DNA of 64,000 nt, taken from Novosphingobium sp. Chol11. Lineage in GTDB: Bacteria > Pseudomonadota > Alphaproteobacteria > Sphingomonadales > Sphingomonadaceae. The stretch covers positions 1,212,919-1,276,918 of the forward strand of contig NZ_OBMU01000001.1 of NCBI RefSeq assembly GCF_900218065.1, read 5' to 3'. How positions within the stretch are numbered: position 1 is the first letter of the stretch; every line of letters begins with the position of its first letter. Below are positions 8,264 to 16,543 of this stretch, piece by piece. The translations under genes were made by a program, and so were the position numbers. A model generated the notes under the pieces. It worked only from the letters and a program-made list of their open reading frames with translations, had not been told where the DNA came from and did no database searches.

Positions 8264-9766
8264 CTAGGAGAGCATCAACCCGGCCGTCACCGCTGCTGCG
8301 GACATCAGGATCGCTGCCGCGAGCCACTTTGCGGCGGTGATCAGCGTTCCGTCCGTCAGTCCATTGGCGGCGGCGCCTTCCGCTTCCAGCTTCCGCGTCA
8401 GGGCGCGGAGCATGCGGGGGGCGTCGTCAGCGATCCGCGACAGTTCGAGCAGCAGCGGGACCAGCTTTTCGGGCGACTGGCTGGCTGTCAGGCGATGAGC
8501 AATAAGGCGGGCGCGGGAGCGTTGCAGCGCCTGCGACAAGTCGAAGCCCGGCTCAATCGTGCCCAGCACCCCATCCATGGTGATCAGCGCCTTGAAAATG
8601 AGCGCGAGGTCGGGTGGCAGGACCAACCCTTCCTTGCGGATCAGCGGAAAGAAGTCGGCGACCATGCGGCCCAGCACCAGCGGGCCGGAGCCATGGCGGG
8701 CGATCAACTGCTCCGACGCCATGAGAACGCGCTCGCGTGAGGGACGGTCGCCCTGATGCCAGCCGATGAGCGTGTCCGCCATCGTCTGCGCGTCGTTGGA
8801 ACGCAGGGAAAGGATGAAGGCCAGAAATTCCTGCTGCCGCCGCGCGCTGACATGGCCGATAAGGCCAAGGTCCAGCAGGGCAAGGCGATCGCCCGGCAGG
8901 CAGAGAAGATTGCCGGGATGGGGGTCGCCGTGAAAGCGGCCATTCACCAGCACCATTTCAAGAACGAGGTCGGCGCCGAGATCGGCTATGGCGGCTGGAT
9001 TGATCCCGGCGGCGCGAAGCGCCTCTGCATTGCGGGGCGCTATGCCTTCGACATAATCCATGACCAGCACAGTCTCGCTGCTGAGCGGCCAATGGATTTC
9101 GGGGATGACGACGCGCGGCTGCTCTGCAAGGTCTGCGCGCAGACGGTCGGCATTGCGGCCTTCGCTGGTGAAATCCAGTTCTTCCAAGACCGTGTCCAGC
9201 AATTGCTGGACCAGCGCGCGGGGTTGGAACCGGCGCGCTTCCCTGTTGCTCGCCTCAACGATCCCCGCGAGATGGGAGATGAGGCGGAGATCGGCTTCCA
9301 TCGACTTGCGTATGCCCGGACGGCGGATTTTGACGACGACCTCGCGGCCATTGTGCAGGGCAGCGCGATGCACCTGCGCCATGGAGGCGGCGGCGAGGGG
9401 GGCCTCATCGAACCGGGCGAAGGCCGTCTCCACCGGCTCGCCCAATGCCTCTTCCAACAGGGGACGCAGCGTGGAGAAATCGAGGGTAGGCGCTGCGCTA
9501 TGCAGCTTTTCAAATTCGGATATCCAATCCTCCGGCAGGAGGTCGGCGCGGGTGGCGAGAATCTGGCCGAGTTTCACATAGGTGGGGCCGAGCGCTTCCA
9601 GCGCCTGCCGCGTGCGGCTGGGCAGGTCGGGTGGAGAGGCTCCGTCCCTATCCTTGGCAAGACCCATTCTGGCGAGGAGCAGGTCAAGGCCGAAACGGGT
9701 GGCGACGGCAGTGATTTCAGCCAGCCGCTCACGGTCGCGGGCGGCAACGACGATGGTCTTGAGCAT
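8264..9766 (-). CDS. UbiB/AarF family ABC1 kinase-like protein
   Basis: A 500-residue member of the ABC1/ADCK/UbiB family, atypical kinases linked to ubiquinone biosynthesis and membrane lipid handling. Visible features are the KxGQ motif (YVKLGQILATRADLLP), an Ala-rich nucleotide loop (PLAAASMAQVHRA), the lysine of VVVKIRRPGI, the HGDPHPGNL catalytic-loop motif, and LLDLGLIGHV in the position of DFG. The last 25 residues form a hydrophobic stretch consistent with a membrane anchor. No other ubi gene is nearby, so I do not call it ubiB itself; it could be a paralogue. Confidence 0.88.
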   Translation of the reverse strand: MLKTIVVAARDRERLAEITAVATRFGLDLLLARMGLAKDRDGASPPDLPSRTRQALEALGPTYVKLGQILATRADLLPEDWISEFEKLHSAAPTLDFSTLRPLLEEALGEPVETAFARFDEAPLAAASMAQVHRAALHNGREVVVKIRRPGIRKSMEADLRLISHLAGIVEASNREARRFQPRALVQQLLDTVLEELDFTSEGRNADRLRADLAEQPRVVIPEIHWPLSSETVLVMDYVEGIAPRNAEALRAAGINPAAIADLGADLVLEMVLVNGRFHGDPHPGNLLCLPGDRLALLDLGLIGHVSARRQQEFLAFILSLRSNDAQTMADTLIGWHQGDRPSRERVLMASEQLIARHGSGPLVLGRMVADFFPLIRKEGLVLPPDLALIFKALITMDGVLGTIEPGFDLSQALQRSRARLIAHRLTASQSPEKLVPLLLELSRIADDAPRMLRALTRKLEAEGAAANGLTDGTLITAAKWLAAAILMSAAAVTAGLMLS

Positions 9767-9824
9767 GGCGCGTCAACGAAGCGCCACGCCGATTGTTTCG
9801 GGCGTGCACCTTTTCAGGGCATGA

Positions 9825-10733
9825 TCATTCGACCCAGTCGAGGCCGATGTCGCGATAGATGAAGCGGTCGTCTTCCCAATCTTCCTTCACCTTCACGTGG
9901 AGGTAGAGATGGACCTTGACCCCAAGCAGCTGTGCAAGTTCCGCGCGCGCCTTCGATCCGATTTCCTTCAGCCGCTGCCCCCCCTTACCGAGCACGATGG
10001 CGCGCTGAGTGGGGCGGGCGACCAGGATTTGCTGATGGATTTCAACAGAGCCGTCCTCGCGCTCGCTATATTTCTCGGTATCGACGGCGGCGGCGTAGGG
10101 CAGTTCGGCATGCAGCTGGTGGTAGAGCTGCTCGCGTGTGATCTCAGCAGCAAGCATGCGGTCCGTCGCGTCGGAAACCTGGTCCTCCGGAAAGTGCCAC
10201 GGGCCTTGGGGCATGGCATTGGCGAAGGCGGTCTTGAGTTCAGCAAGGCCGTCGCCGGTTGCTGCGCTGATGAAGAATGTCTCTTCGAAGCCGATGCGTT
10301 CGTAAAGCTTCTGTGTGTGTACCAGCAGCTTCTCCTTTATGGCGATATCAACCTTGTTGAGGATCAGCCATTTGCGTTCCGTCCGGTGGGTCAGCGCTTC
10401 GATGATCGGCTCCATCTTGGGGCCGAGACCCGCCTTCCCATCGACAATGAGCGCGATCAGGTCAGCGCCCTGCGCGCCGCCCCATGCGGCCTGAACCATG
10501 GCGCGATCGAGGCGGCGCTTGGGCGCGAAGATGCCTGGGGTGTCGACAAGGACGATCTGCGTATCACCTTCGATCGCGACGCCCATCACGCGGGTACGGG
10601 TGGTCTGCGCCTTTGGGCTGGTGATCGCGACCTTCTGGCCGACCAGCGCGTTGACCAGCGTGGATTTGCCGGCGTTGGGGGCGCCCACGATGGCGATGAC
10701 GCCGCAGCGTTGATTTTCTATGTCGTGCAACAT
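9825..10733 (-). CDS. era: GTPase Era
   Basis: Ribosome-associated GTPase that binds the 3' end of 16S rRNA during small-subunit maturation. The 302-residue protein has G1 GAPNAGKST, G3 DTPG, G4 NKVD and a C-terminal KH domain containing VLGKGGQRLKEIG. It is the third gene of the lepB-rnc-era operon. Its ribosome binding site GGAG is the outer end of a palindromic repeat (10737-10765), so translation signals and repeat overlap. The distance from rnc (about 400 bases) is unusually long for this operon because of the inserted GIY-YIG relic. Confidence 0.97.
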   Translation of the reverse strand: MLHDIENQRCGVIAIVGAPNAGKSTLVNALVGQKVAITSPKAQTTRTRVMGVAIEGDTQIVLVDTPGIFAPKRRLDRAMVQAAWGGAQGADLIALIVDGKAGLGPKMEPIIEALTHRTERKWLILNKVDIAIKEKLLVHTQKLYERIGFEETFFISAATGDGLAELKTAFANAMPQGPWHFPEDQVSDATDRMLAAEITREQLYHQLHAELPYAAAVDTEKYSEREDGSVEIHQQILVARPTQRAIVLGKGGQRLKEIGSKARAELAQLLGVKVHLYLHVKVKEDWEDDRFIYRDIGLDWVE

Positions 10734-10736
10734 TTA

Positions 10737-10765
10737 CTCCGTTCGCGCTGAGCCTATCGAAGCGC
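10737..10765. repeat. Left 29-bp inverted repeat flanking GIY-YIG relic
   Basis: Begins CTCCGTTCGCGCTGAGCC. Its reverse complement matches 11075-11103 at 27 of 29 positions. The outer GGAG (minus strand) is the era ribosome binding site. Confidence 0.85.
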
Positions 10766-10766
10766 C

Positions 10767-11052
10767 TTACTTCTCTTCTTTCGAGCGCGCTAAGGTGGAG
10801 ATGAGGCTCCAGTCTTCACGAATTAGCGCTAGTTTCTTTGCCCGCCCCAGCCTTTGATCTGACGCTCAGCTTCAAGCGCCTCCATACGGGTTCCGAACTC
10901 TTGCGACCAGATCAGTTTTATCGGGCGGCGATTTTGCGTGTAGCGGGTAGAGTGCTGGTTTCATGCTAGGCGATGCGGATTTCGAGATCATCGGTGTGGC
11001 CGATGTAAAAACTGCGGTCGGCGCAATAGAGCATGTAGGTGTAGAAAGCCAT
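10767..11052 (-). pseudogene. GIY-YIG nuclease pseudogene
   Basis: Read on the minus strand, this encodes a small GIY-YIG endonuclease (UPF0213/YhbQ-like) broken in at least three places. It starts MAFYTYMLYCADRSFYIG, where Y-T-Y and Y-I-G stand for the GIY and YIG motifs. It reaches an in-frame TAG at codon 29 (10966-10968; CAG is expected there before His). It then shifts frame near 10944 into YTQNRRPIKLIWSQEF and GTRMEALEAERQIKGW, and shifts again near 10846 into RAKKLALIREDW, ending at TAA 10767-10769. These blocks match the family layout in order. It lies between two inverted repeats inside the rnc-era gap. Confidence 0.87.
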
Positions 11053-11074
11053 CTTCGCTCAGAAAGGCAATAAA

Positions 11075-11103
11075 GCGCTTCGACAAGCTCAGCGCGAACG
11101 GAG
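11075..11103. repeat. Right 29-bp inverted repeat flanking GIY-YIG relic
   Basis: Begins GCGCTTCGACAAGCTCAG and ends GAACGGAG. It is the inverted partner of 10737-10765 (two mismatches) and carries the CTTCGACAAGCTCAG core typical of a widespread REP-like family. Confidence 0.85.
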
Positions 11104-11129
11104 GTTGGGGAATGTGGGAGAAACGGGGT

Positions 11130-11801
11130 TCAACTGCTCAGCTTGTCCAACAATGCCTTCGCCGCAGCCGTCTCGGCCTCCTGCTTGCTTCCTCCCGTGG
11201 CGCTTGCTTCCCCCGCGCCCTTGATGCTCACCGTTACCGTGAACTTCAGCGCATGATGAGGCCCGGAGCGATCGGTCATCGCATATTCGGGCGGCTTGCG
11301 GCGGTTGGCGGCTGCCCATTCCTGGAGAGCGGACTTGGGATGCTTGGGTGCGCTTTCCTGCGTATCGACCCGGTTGGCCCAAAGGCGGCGGACCAGCGCG
11401 CGGGCGTCGTCCAGGCCCGCTTCAAGGTAGAGCGCGCCGATCAGCGCCTCCATGACGTCACCCAGCACATTGTCGCTGTCTGCCGCGCCATCGTCGCGGG
11501 CCTGCTTGCCAAGGACGAGATGCGTCGGCACGCCAGCCGCGCGCGCAACGTCGGCGCAGGTCTCACCCGACACCAATGCGTTGAAGCGGCGTGAGAGCTT
11601 GCCTTCGGGTTCACTGGCGAACCGCTCATAGACCCATTCGCTGACGATCAGGCCCAGCACGCGATCGCCCAGAAACTCAAGCCGCTCATAATTGACGGCG
11701 TTCGCGCTGCCATGGGTGAGCGCCTGACGAAAGGGCGCTTCATCCTTAGGTGCTCGTCCGATCAGCCCGGCGAGCCAGCCAGACGTGTCGGCCTTTGTCA
11801 A
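11130..11801 (-). CDS. rnc: Ribonuclease III
   Basis: Cleaves double-stranded RNA in rRNA and mRNA processing. The signature ERLEFLGDRVLGL carries the first metal ligands, and a second glutamate lies in DVMEALIGALYLEAG. A double-stranded-RNA-binding domain fills the C-terminal third (PKSALQEWAAANRRKPPEY...GSKQEAETAAAKALL). The protein is 223 residues if it starts at TTG 11799-11801, which overlaps the lepB stop (TTGA). The frame continues upstream inside lepB, but that part is lepB's shadow. The overlap supports coupled translation from lepB. Confidence 0.95.
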   Translation of the reverse strand: MTKADTSGWLAGLIGRAPKDEAPFRQALTHGSANAVNYERLEFLGDRVLGLIVSEWVYERFASEPEGKLSRRFNALVSGETCADVARAAGVPTHLVLGKQARDDGAADSDNVLGDVMEALIGALYLEAGLDDARALVRRLWANRVDTQESAPKHPKSALQEWAAANRRKPPEYAMTDRSGPHHALKFTVTVSIKGAGEASATGGSKQEAETAAAKALLDKLSS

Positions 11802-12622
11802 AAGCCTTCCCCGATGCGGTTCCAGCGCGCGGCGGTGAACCATGTCCAGGGGAGCAGCCAATTGGCGCTGCCGTCGGTCGAGAAGACGGAGATCATCGCC
11901 TTTCCAACGAGATTTTCCTCCGGCACCAGTCCGATGCCGCCGCCTTCGACCGCCGGGAAACGGCTGTCTGCGCTGCGATCGCGGTTGTCGCCCATCATGA
12001 AGAGATGGCCTTCGGGCACCAGCACCGTGTCGCGATCGTCGGCCGCGCCATCGGGAACGAGGTCGAGGACGTTGTAGCTTTTGCCGCCCGGCAGTGTTTC
12101 GCGATATTGCGGATAGCGGCACTGACGGCCGCCGCTCGGCGCATCTTCCTCGAACTTCGGACGGTAGCAGGGGGAAGGGCTGCCCTCCTTCGCGGCGGCG
12201 TCCAGCATGTTGGGCGAGACGGGAATGACGAGGTCGGCGACCTTCTGCTTCCGAATGGCCTGACCGTTCAGATAGACCGTGCCGCCGCGCACCGAGATCA
12301 TGTCGCCGGGCAAGCCGATGACCCGCTTGATATAATCATTCTTCTGGTTCGGCGGCGCCTTGAACACTACCACGTCCCCGCGCTTCGGCGTCGAGGCGAG
12401 AATGCGCCCCGGGATCAGCGGCAGGTTGAACGGCAACGAGTAGCGCGAATAGCCATAAGGCCATTTGGCGACGAGCAGATAGTCGCCGATCAGCAGTCGC
12501 GGCTGCATCGATTCAGACGGAATATTGAACGGAGAAACGATGAAGCTGCGCAGGACAAAGACGAACACCGCCAGCTTAGCGAGAAACCATAGGAAATCCC
12601 GCGTTTCGGATTTTGCGCTCAT
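11798..12622 (-). CDS. lepB: Signal peptidase I
   Basis: Inner-membrane serine protease that removes signal peptides. From the chosen ATG (12620-12622) the 274-residue protein has one N-terminal membrane segment (residues 10-30). The nucleophile Ser38 is in IPSESM, the general-base lysine in DYIKRVIGLPGD, and the conserved GDNRDRSADSR box follows. An upstream in-frame ATG would add 27 residues before the membrane segment and is less likely. First gene of lepB-rnc-era. Confidence 0.95.
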   Translation of the reverse strand: MSAKSETRDFLWFLAKLAVFVFVLRSFIVSPFNIPSESMQPRLLIGDYLLVAKWPYGYSRYSLPFNLPLIPGRILASTPKRGDVVVFKAPPNQKNDYIKRVIGLPGDMISVRGGTVYLNGQAIRKQKVADLVIPVSPNMLDAAAKEGSPSPCYRPKFEEDAPSGGRQCRYPQYRETLPGGKSYNVLDLVPDGAADDRDTVLVPEGHLFMMGDNRDRSADSRFPAVEGGGIGLVPEENLVGKAMISVFSTDGSANWLLPWTWFTAARWNRIGEGF

Positions 12623-12800
12623 GCTATGTTGTCTAATCCTTCGATCCGCCTTGAAAACAGGCCGTTGCGGCTTTTGCTGCGTTGTAAACCCGCCGTCAAG
12701 CATAGCGGGCGGTGCATTGGCCGTTACGCTTGGGTAAGAAGGACGAGAATCGACAGGTGCAGTGTCGTCATCAGCAACGAATAAGAGGATTTACGCTTCC

Positions 12801-14306
12801 ATGCCCAGCCCTGCACTGGAGGCCATTGCGGCACTCCCGCGGCCTGAACTGAAGACCGTTTTCGCTTCGGACCCTGACCGGTTGAGCAAGTTCACGCTTA
12901 CGCAGGGGCCTTTGCGGTTCGATTGGTCGAAGACGCACCTGACCAGCGAATTGCTGGAAGGATTTCTGAAGCTGGCGGAGGAAAAGGACTTCGCCAAATG
13001 GCGCGACGCCCTTTTCGCGGGCGAGCCCATCAACAATAGTGAAGGCCGCGCGGCAGAGCATCCCGCAGAACGGGGCGAGGGCAATGCGGAAAGCGTTTCG
13101 CGCGCCAAGATGCTGCATGCCCGCATGCGCGCTCTGATCGATGCGATCGAAGGTGAGGCGCTGGGCCCCATACGTCATATACTGCACATCGGGATCGGCG
13201 GATCGGCGCTGGGGCCGGACCTGATCGTGGATGCGCTGGGTGGGGACGGCGCGCGCTATGATGTCGCGATCGTCTCCAATGTAGATGGCACGGCCCTGGA
13301 GCGGGCGATTGCGCGTTTTGATCCCGAAGCGACCCTGATCGCGGTCGCGTCAAAGACCTTCACCACCACCGAAACCATGCTGAACGCGGCGAGCGCGATC
13401 AACTGGCTGGTAGAGGCGGGCGTGGAGGACCCCTATGGCAAGGTGATCGCGTTGACCGCCAGTCCGGACAAGGCGATCGAGTGGGGCGTGGACGAAACGC
13501 GTATCCTGCCATTTTCCGAGACAGTGGGCGGGCGCTATTCGCTCTGGTCTTCGATCGGCTTTCCGGCCGCGTTGGCGCTTGGCTGGGATGCGTTCGAAAG
13601 CCTGCTTGAGGGCGCGGCGGCCATGGACCGGCATTTCCGGCTGTCCGATCCGGCGCAGAACGCTCCGCTGATCGCTGCTTTCGTGGACCAATATTATGGC
13701 CGCATCATGGGATGCCAGACACGCGCTCTGTTCGCCTACGACGAGCGCTTGCGGTTGCTGCCTTCCTACCTCCAGCAACTGGAGATGGAGAGCAATGGCA
13801 AGAGCGTCACGCGCGATGGCAAGCCGGTCGAAGGGCCGACAGCGCCGATCACATGGGGCGGCGTCGGCACGGATGCGCAACATGCGGTGTTCCAGCTGCT
13901 GCATCAGGGGACCATCGTGGCCCCGGTCGAATTTGTCGCTTCGATCGATCCCGGCCACGCTCTGGACCCGGCGCATCACCGCGCATTGCTGGTGAACTGC
14001 TTTGCCCAAGGGGCGGCGCTGATGCGGGGCAAGGAGAATGATGCCGATCCCGCGCGGGCTTATCCCGGCAACCGTCCATCCACCACGATCCTGCTGGAAG
14101 ATGTGACGCCGGACGCGCTGGGCGCATTGATCGCCTTTTATGAGCATCGGACCTTTGCCAATGCGGTGCTGATGGGGATCAATCCATTCGATCAGTTTGG
14201 CGTCGAATTGGGCAAGGAGATCGCCAAGTCCATCGAGGCGGAAGGGACGAAGGGCTTTGATCCATCGACCATGGCGCTGATCGATCTGGCGCTGGGCGGA
14301 GCCTGA
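12801..14306 (+). CDS. pgi: Glucose-6-phosphate isomerase
   Basis: Interconverts glucose-6-phosphate and fructose-6-phosphate. Family signatures are HIGIGGSALGP in the phosphate-binding domain, SKTFTTTETMLNA, the active-site region MESNGKSV with catalytic Glu, and GGVGTDAQHAVFQLLHQG. Length is 501 residues from the ATG at 12801, which has AAGAGGA about twelve bases upstream. A GTG 13 codons earlier (12762) is a weaker alternative. Divergent from lepB. Confidence 0.95.
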   Translation: MPSPALEAIAALPRPELKTVFASDPDRLSKFTLTQGPLRFDWSKTHLTSELLEGFLKLAEEKDFAKWRDALFAGEPINNSEGRAAEHPAERGEGNAESVSRAKMLHARMRALIDAIEGEALGPIRHILHIGIGGSALGPDLIVDALGGDGARYDVAIVSNVDGTALERAIARFDPEATLIAVASKTFTTTETMLNAASAINWLVEAGVEDPYGKVIALTASPDKAIEWGVDETRILPFSETVGGRYSLWSSIGFPAALALGWDAFESLLEGAAAMDRHFRLSDPAQNAPLIAAFVDQYYGRIMGCQTRALFAYDERLRLLPSYLQQLEMESNGKSVTRDGKPVEGPTAPITWGGVGTDAQHAVFQLLHQGTIVAPVEFVASIDPGHALDPAHHRALLVNCFAQGAALMRGKENDADPARAYPGNRPSTTILLEDVTPDALGALIAFYEHRTFANAVLMGINPFDQFGVELGKEIAKSIEAEGTKGFDPSTMALIDLALGGA

Positions 14307-14328
14307 AGCCATCAAAAGCCGTTTGTAA

Positions 14329-14370
14329 CTCCGCTGGATAGCCGCCATATCCGGCCACGATCCAGCGGAG
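14329..14370 (+). promoter_or_regulatory. Hairpin covering the gor ribosome binding site
   Basis: Two perfect 11-base arms, CTCCGCTGGAT (14329-14339) and ATCCAGCGGAG (14360-14370), with a 20-base loop. The last four bases of the right arm, GGAG, are the best ribosome binding site for gor, six bases before its ATG (14377). If the hairpin forms, it hides this site. It lacks the T-run expected of a terminator for pgi. Confidence 0.6.
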
Positions 14371-14376
14371 ACCAGC

Positions 14377-15723
14377 ATGAGCGACTATGATTTCGACCTT
14401 TTTGTCATCGGCGCGGGTTCCGGCGGCGTCCGGGCGTCGCGCGTGGCGGCGGCGCATGGCGCCAAGGTCGCGGTCGCAGAGGAATATCGGGTCGGCGGCA
14501 CCTGCGTCATTCGCGGCTGCGTGCCCAAGAAGCTGCTGATCTATGGCGCGCACTTTGCCGAGGATTTGAAGGACGCGCGCCGTTTCGGCTGGAGCGTCCC
14601 GGATTGCGACTTCGAATGGAAAGTGCTGCGTGACAATGTGCTGGCCGATGTGGATCGGCTGGAGGGCCTCTATCGCAATACGCTCGACAGTCACAAGGTC
14701 GAGCTGATTTCCGATCGGGCGACCATCACCGGGCCGCATTCGGTCAAGCTGGCAAGTGGCCGCGAAGTGACCGCGAAATATATATTGGTCGCGACCGGCG
14801 CCTGGCCTTCAGTGCCCGAACTGGAAGGCGCCGAACATGGCATCACGTCCAATGAAGCCTTCCACCTGGAGAATGCGCCCAAGCGGATGGTGATCGTTGG
14901 CGGCGGTTATATCGCCAATGAATTTGCGGGCATTTTCCATCAGCTTGGCAGCCACGTGACCATCGTCAACCGGTCCTCCACGCTGCTGCGGGGCTATGAC
15001 GAGCAGATCCGCGATCGGCTGCTCCAGATTTCCACGATGAAGGGCATCCAGTTCCGCTTCAATGCGGAGATGGAGCGGATCGAAAAGAATGACGACGGCA
15101 CCCTTTGCATGCATTTCAGCAACGGCGATCCCATCCCCTGCGATACGGTGATGTTCGCCACGGGCCGCCAGCCGCATGTCGAGGGGCTGGGCCTGGAGAA
15201 TGCGGGCGTCGAGTTGGACGACAAGGGCGCGATCAAGGTCGACGACTATAGCCGCACCAGTTGCGAGAGCATCTATGCCGTGGGCGACGTCACCAACCGC
15301 TTGCAGCTTACGCCGGTTGCCATTCGGGAGGGACATGCCTTTGCCGATACGGTGTTTGGCGATAATCCGCGGACGGTAGACTATAATTGCGTGCCCTCGG
15401 CCGTGTTCAGCCATCCGCCATTGGCTGGCGTCGGCCTGACCGAAGCGCAGGCGAAGAACAAGCTGGGCACCGTCAAAGTCTATACGTCCGACTTCCGGCC
15501 GATGAAGAATGTGCTGGCGGGGCGGGACGAGCGGGCGCTTTACAAGATGGTGGTGGACGCGACGACGAACCGGGTTGTCGGTCTGCACATGATCGGCCCG
15601 GATGCGCCGGAGATTTTGCAGGCCGCGGCCGTTGCGGTGAAGGCTGGCCTTACCAAGGAACAGTTTGATGACACGGTGGCGCTGCATCCCAGCATGGCAG
15701 AGGAACTTGTTCTGCTGAAGTGA
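14377..15723 (+). CDS. gor: Glutathione-disulfide reductase
   Basis: NADPH-dependent flavoprotein that reduces oxidised glutathione. It shows the FAD-binding GAGSGGVRASRVAA, the redox-active disulfide GGTCVIRGCVPKK, the second nucleotide fold GGGYIANEFAG followed by NRSSTLLRG (arginine typical of NADPH preference), the FAD motif YAVGDVTNRLQLTPVA, and the C-terminal HPSMAEELV with the active-site His-Glu pair. It has 448 residues, normal length. It follows pgi after 70 bases that contain the hairpin over its ribosome binding site. Trypanothione or mycothione reductases are related, but the motifs fit glutathione reductase best. Confidence 0.93.
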   Translation: MSDYDFDLFVIGAGSGGVRASRVAAAHGAKVAVAEEYRVGGTCVIRGCVPKKLLIYGAHFAEDLKDARRFGWSVPDCDFEWKVLRDNVLADVDRLEGLYRNTLDSHKVELISDRATITGPHSVKLASGREVTAKYILVATGAWPSVPELEGAEHGITSNEAFHLENAPKRMVIVGGGYIANEFAGIFHQLGSHVTIVNRSSTLLRGYDEQIRDRLLQISTMKGIQFRFNAEMERIEKNDDGTLCMHFSNGDPIPCDTVMFATGRQPHVEGLGLENAGVELDDKGAIKVDDYSRTSCESIYAVGDVTNRLQLTPVAIREGHAFADTVFGDNPRTVDYNCVPSAVFSHPPLAGVGLTEAQAKNKLGTVKVYTSDFRPMKNVLAGRDERALYKMVVDATTNRVVGLHMIGPDAPEILQAAAVAVKAGLTKEQFDDTVALHPSMAEELVLLK

Positions 15724-15751
15724 TCGATAGATTGCGAATAAGCGCCGCGAG

Positions 15752-16468
15752 TCAGTCGTTATCTGCAAAAGTTACGACAAGCGCGTCGCGCCACGCGGGC
15801 GAGCCTGGTTCGACCGCGTGAATTTCTGTCACGCCATGCAGGATGCGGTGATCGTCGATCAGCACGCTATCACCGGGCACGGCCAACGTGAACTCGCCGA
15901 GTGGCGTGCCATCAGGCGCACCTATGCGGGTGACGCCTTCGCTGACGTTGCGGCGCTCTATGAGCATGACGAAGACCCAATCGACGCCGTCCCGATGCAG
16001 TCCTTCAGGCGTGGGCCGCCCGACGTCATCTTCGCACGTCTCGATACGGAACTGGTGCATTTCCACATGCCAGCGCTTTGAACCCGCCTGATCGAAGGCC
16101 GCTGCGCAAAAAGCGAGGATGGCCTGCATGACCGGACTGTCGATCGTGTCCTGGTGAACCGGATCGAACCAACGCTGCACGTCGCCGTTCAAGGGGTTGT
16201 AGTCGCGGCTTTGGAAATGCGGCTGGTGCGGCTTGCGCGTGAAATGGCCCTGCCTCGCTTCGAAGGCCGCGTGACGGCGACGTCGGTAGCGGCCGCCGTC
16301 GGCCATGTAGAGATCAGGGCCAAGATCGTCCCAGCTTCGCGCGAACGAGTTCCATGCCACATCCCCGACGTTCAGTCTTGCGAGCATCTCCGGCCCGGCC
16401 ACACGCGCAAAGCCACAGCTGGTGAGCTCTTCCTGAAGATCGCGCGTGTCGGAGGTCAGTTGATGCAT
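15752..16468 (-). CDS. 2OG-Fe dioxygenase family protein
   Basis: A 238-residue protein of the 2OG-Fe oxygenase family that includes bacterial amino-acid hydroxylases such as isoleucine dioxygenase. The iron triad is visible: His and Asp in GLHRDGVDWVF and the distal His in RILHGVTEI. A conserved substrate-side segment FNPVHQD-like (WFDPVHQDTI) precedes them. The substrate cannot be told from sequence. AGAGG eleven bases upstream supports the start, though a short CGCCT/AGGCG stem overlaps it. It lies immediately downstream of, and on the same strand as, the PccR-like regulator (75-base gap), so the two could be co-transcribed. Confidence 0.8.
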   Translation of the reverse strand: MHQLTSDTRDLQEELTSCGFARVAGPEMLARLNVGDVAWNSFARSWDDLGPDLYMADGGRYRRRRHAAFEARQGHFTRKPHQPHFQSRDYNPLNGDVQRWFDPVHQDTIDSPVMQAILAFCAAAFDQAGSKRWHVEMHQFRIETCEDDVGRPTPEGLHRDGVDWVFVMLIERRNVSEGVTRIGAPDGTPLGEFTLAVPGDSVLIDDHRILHGVTEIHAVEPGSPAWRDALVVTFADND

Positions 16469-16543
16469 GTGTCGCCTCTTAGGCGGCCCGAAAAGGGATC
16501 GACAGAGCCAGTTCGCACAAGCTGGGATGAACCGCGGTGCGCC

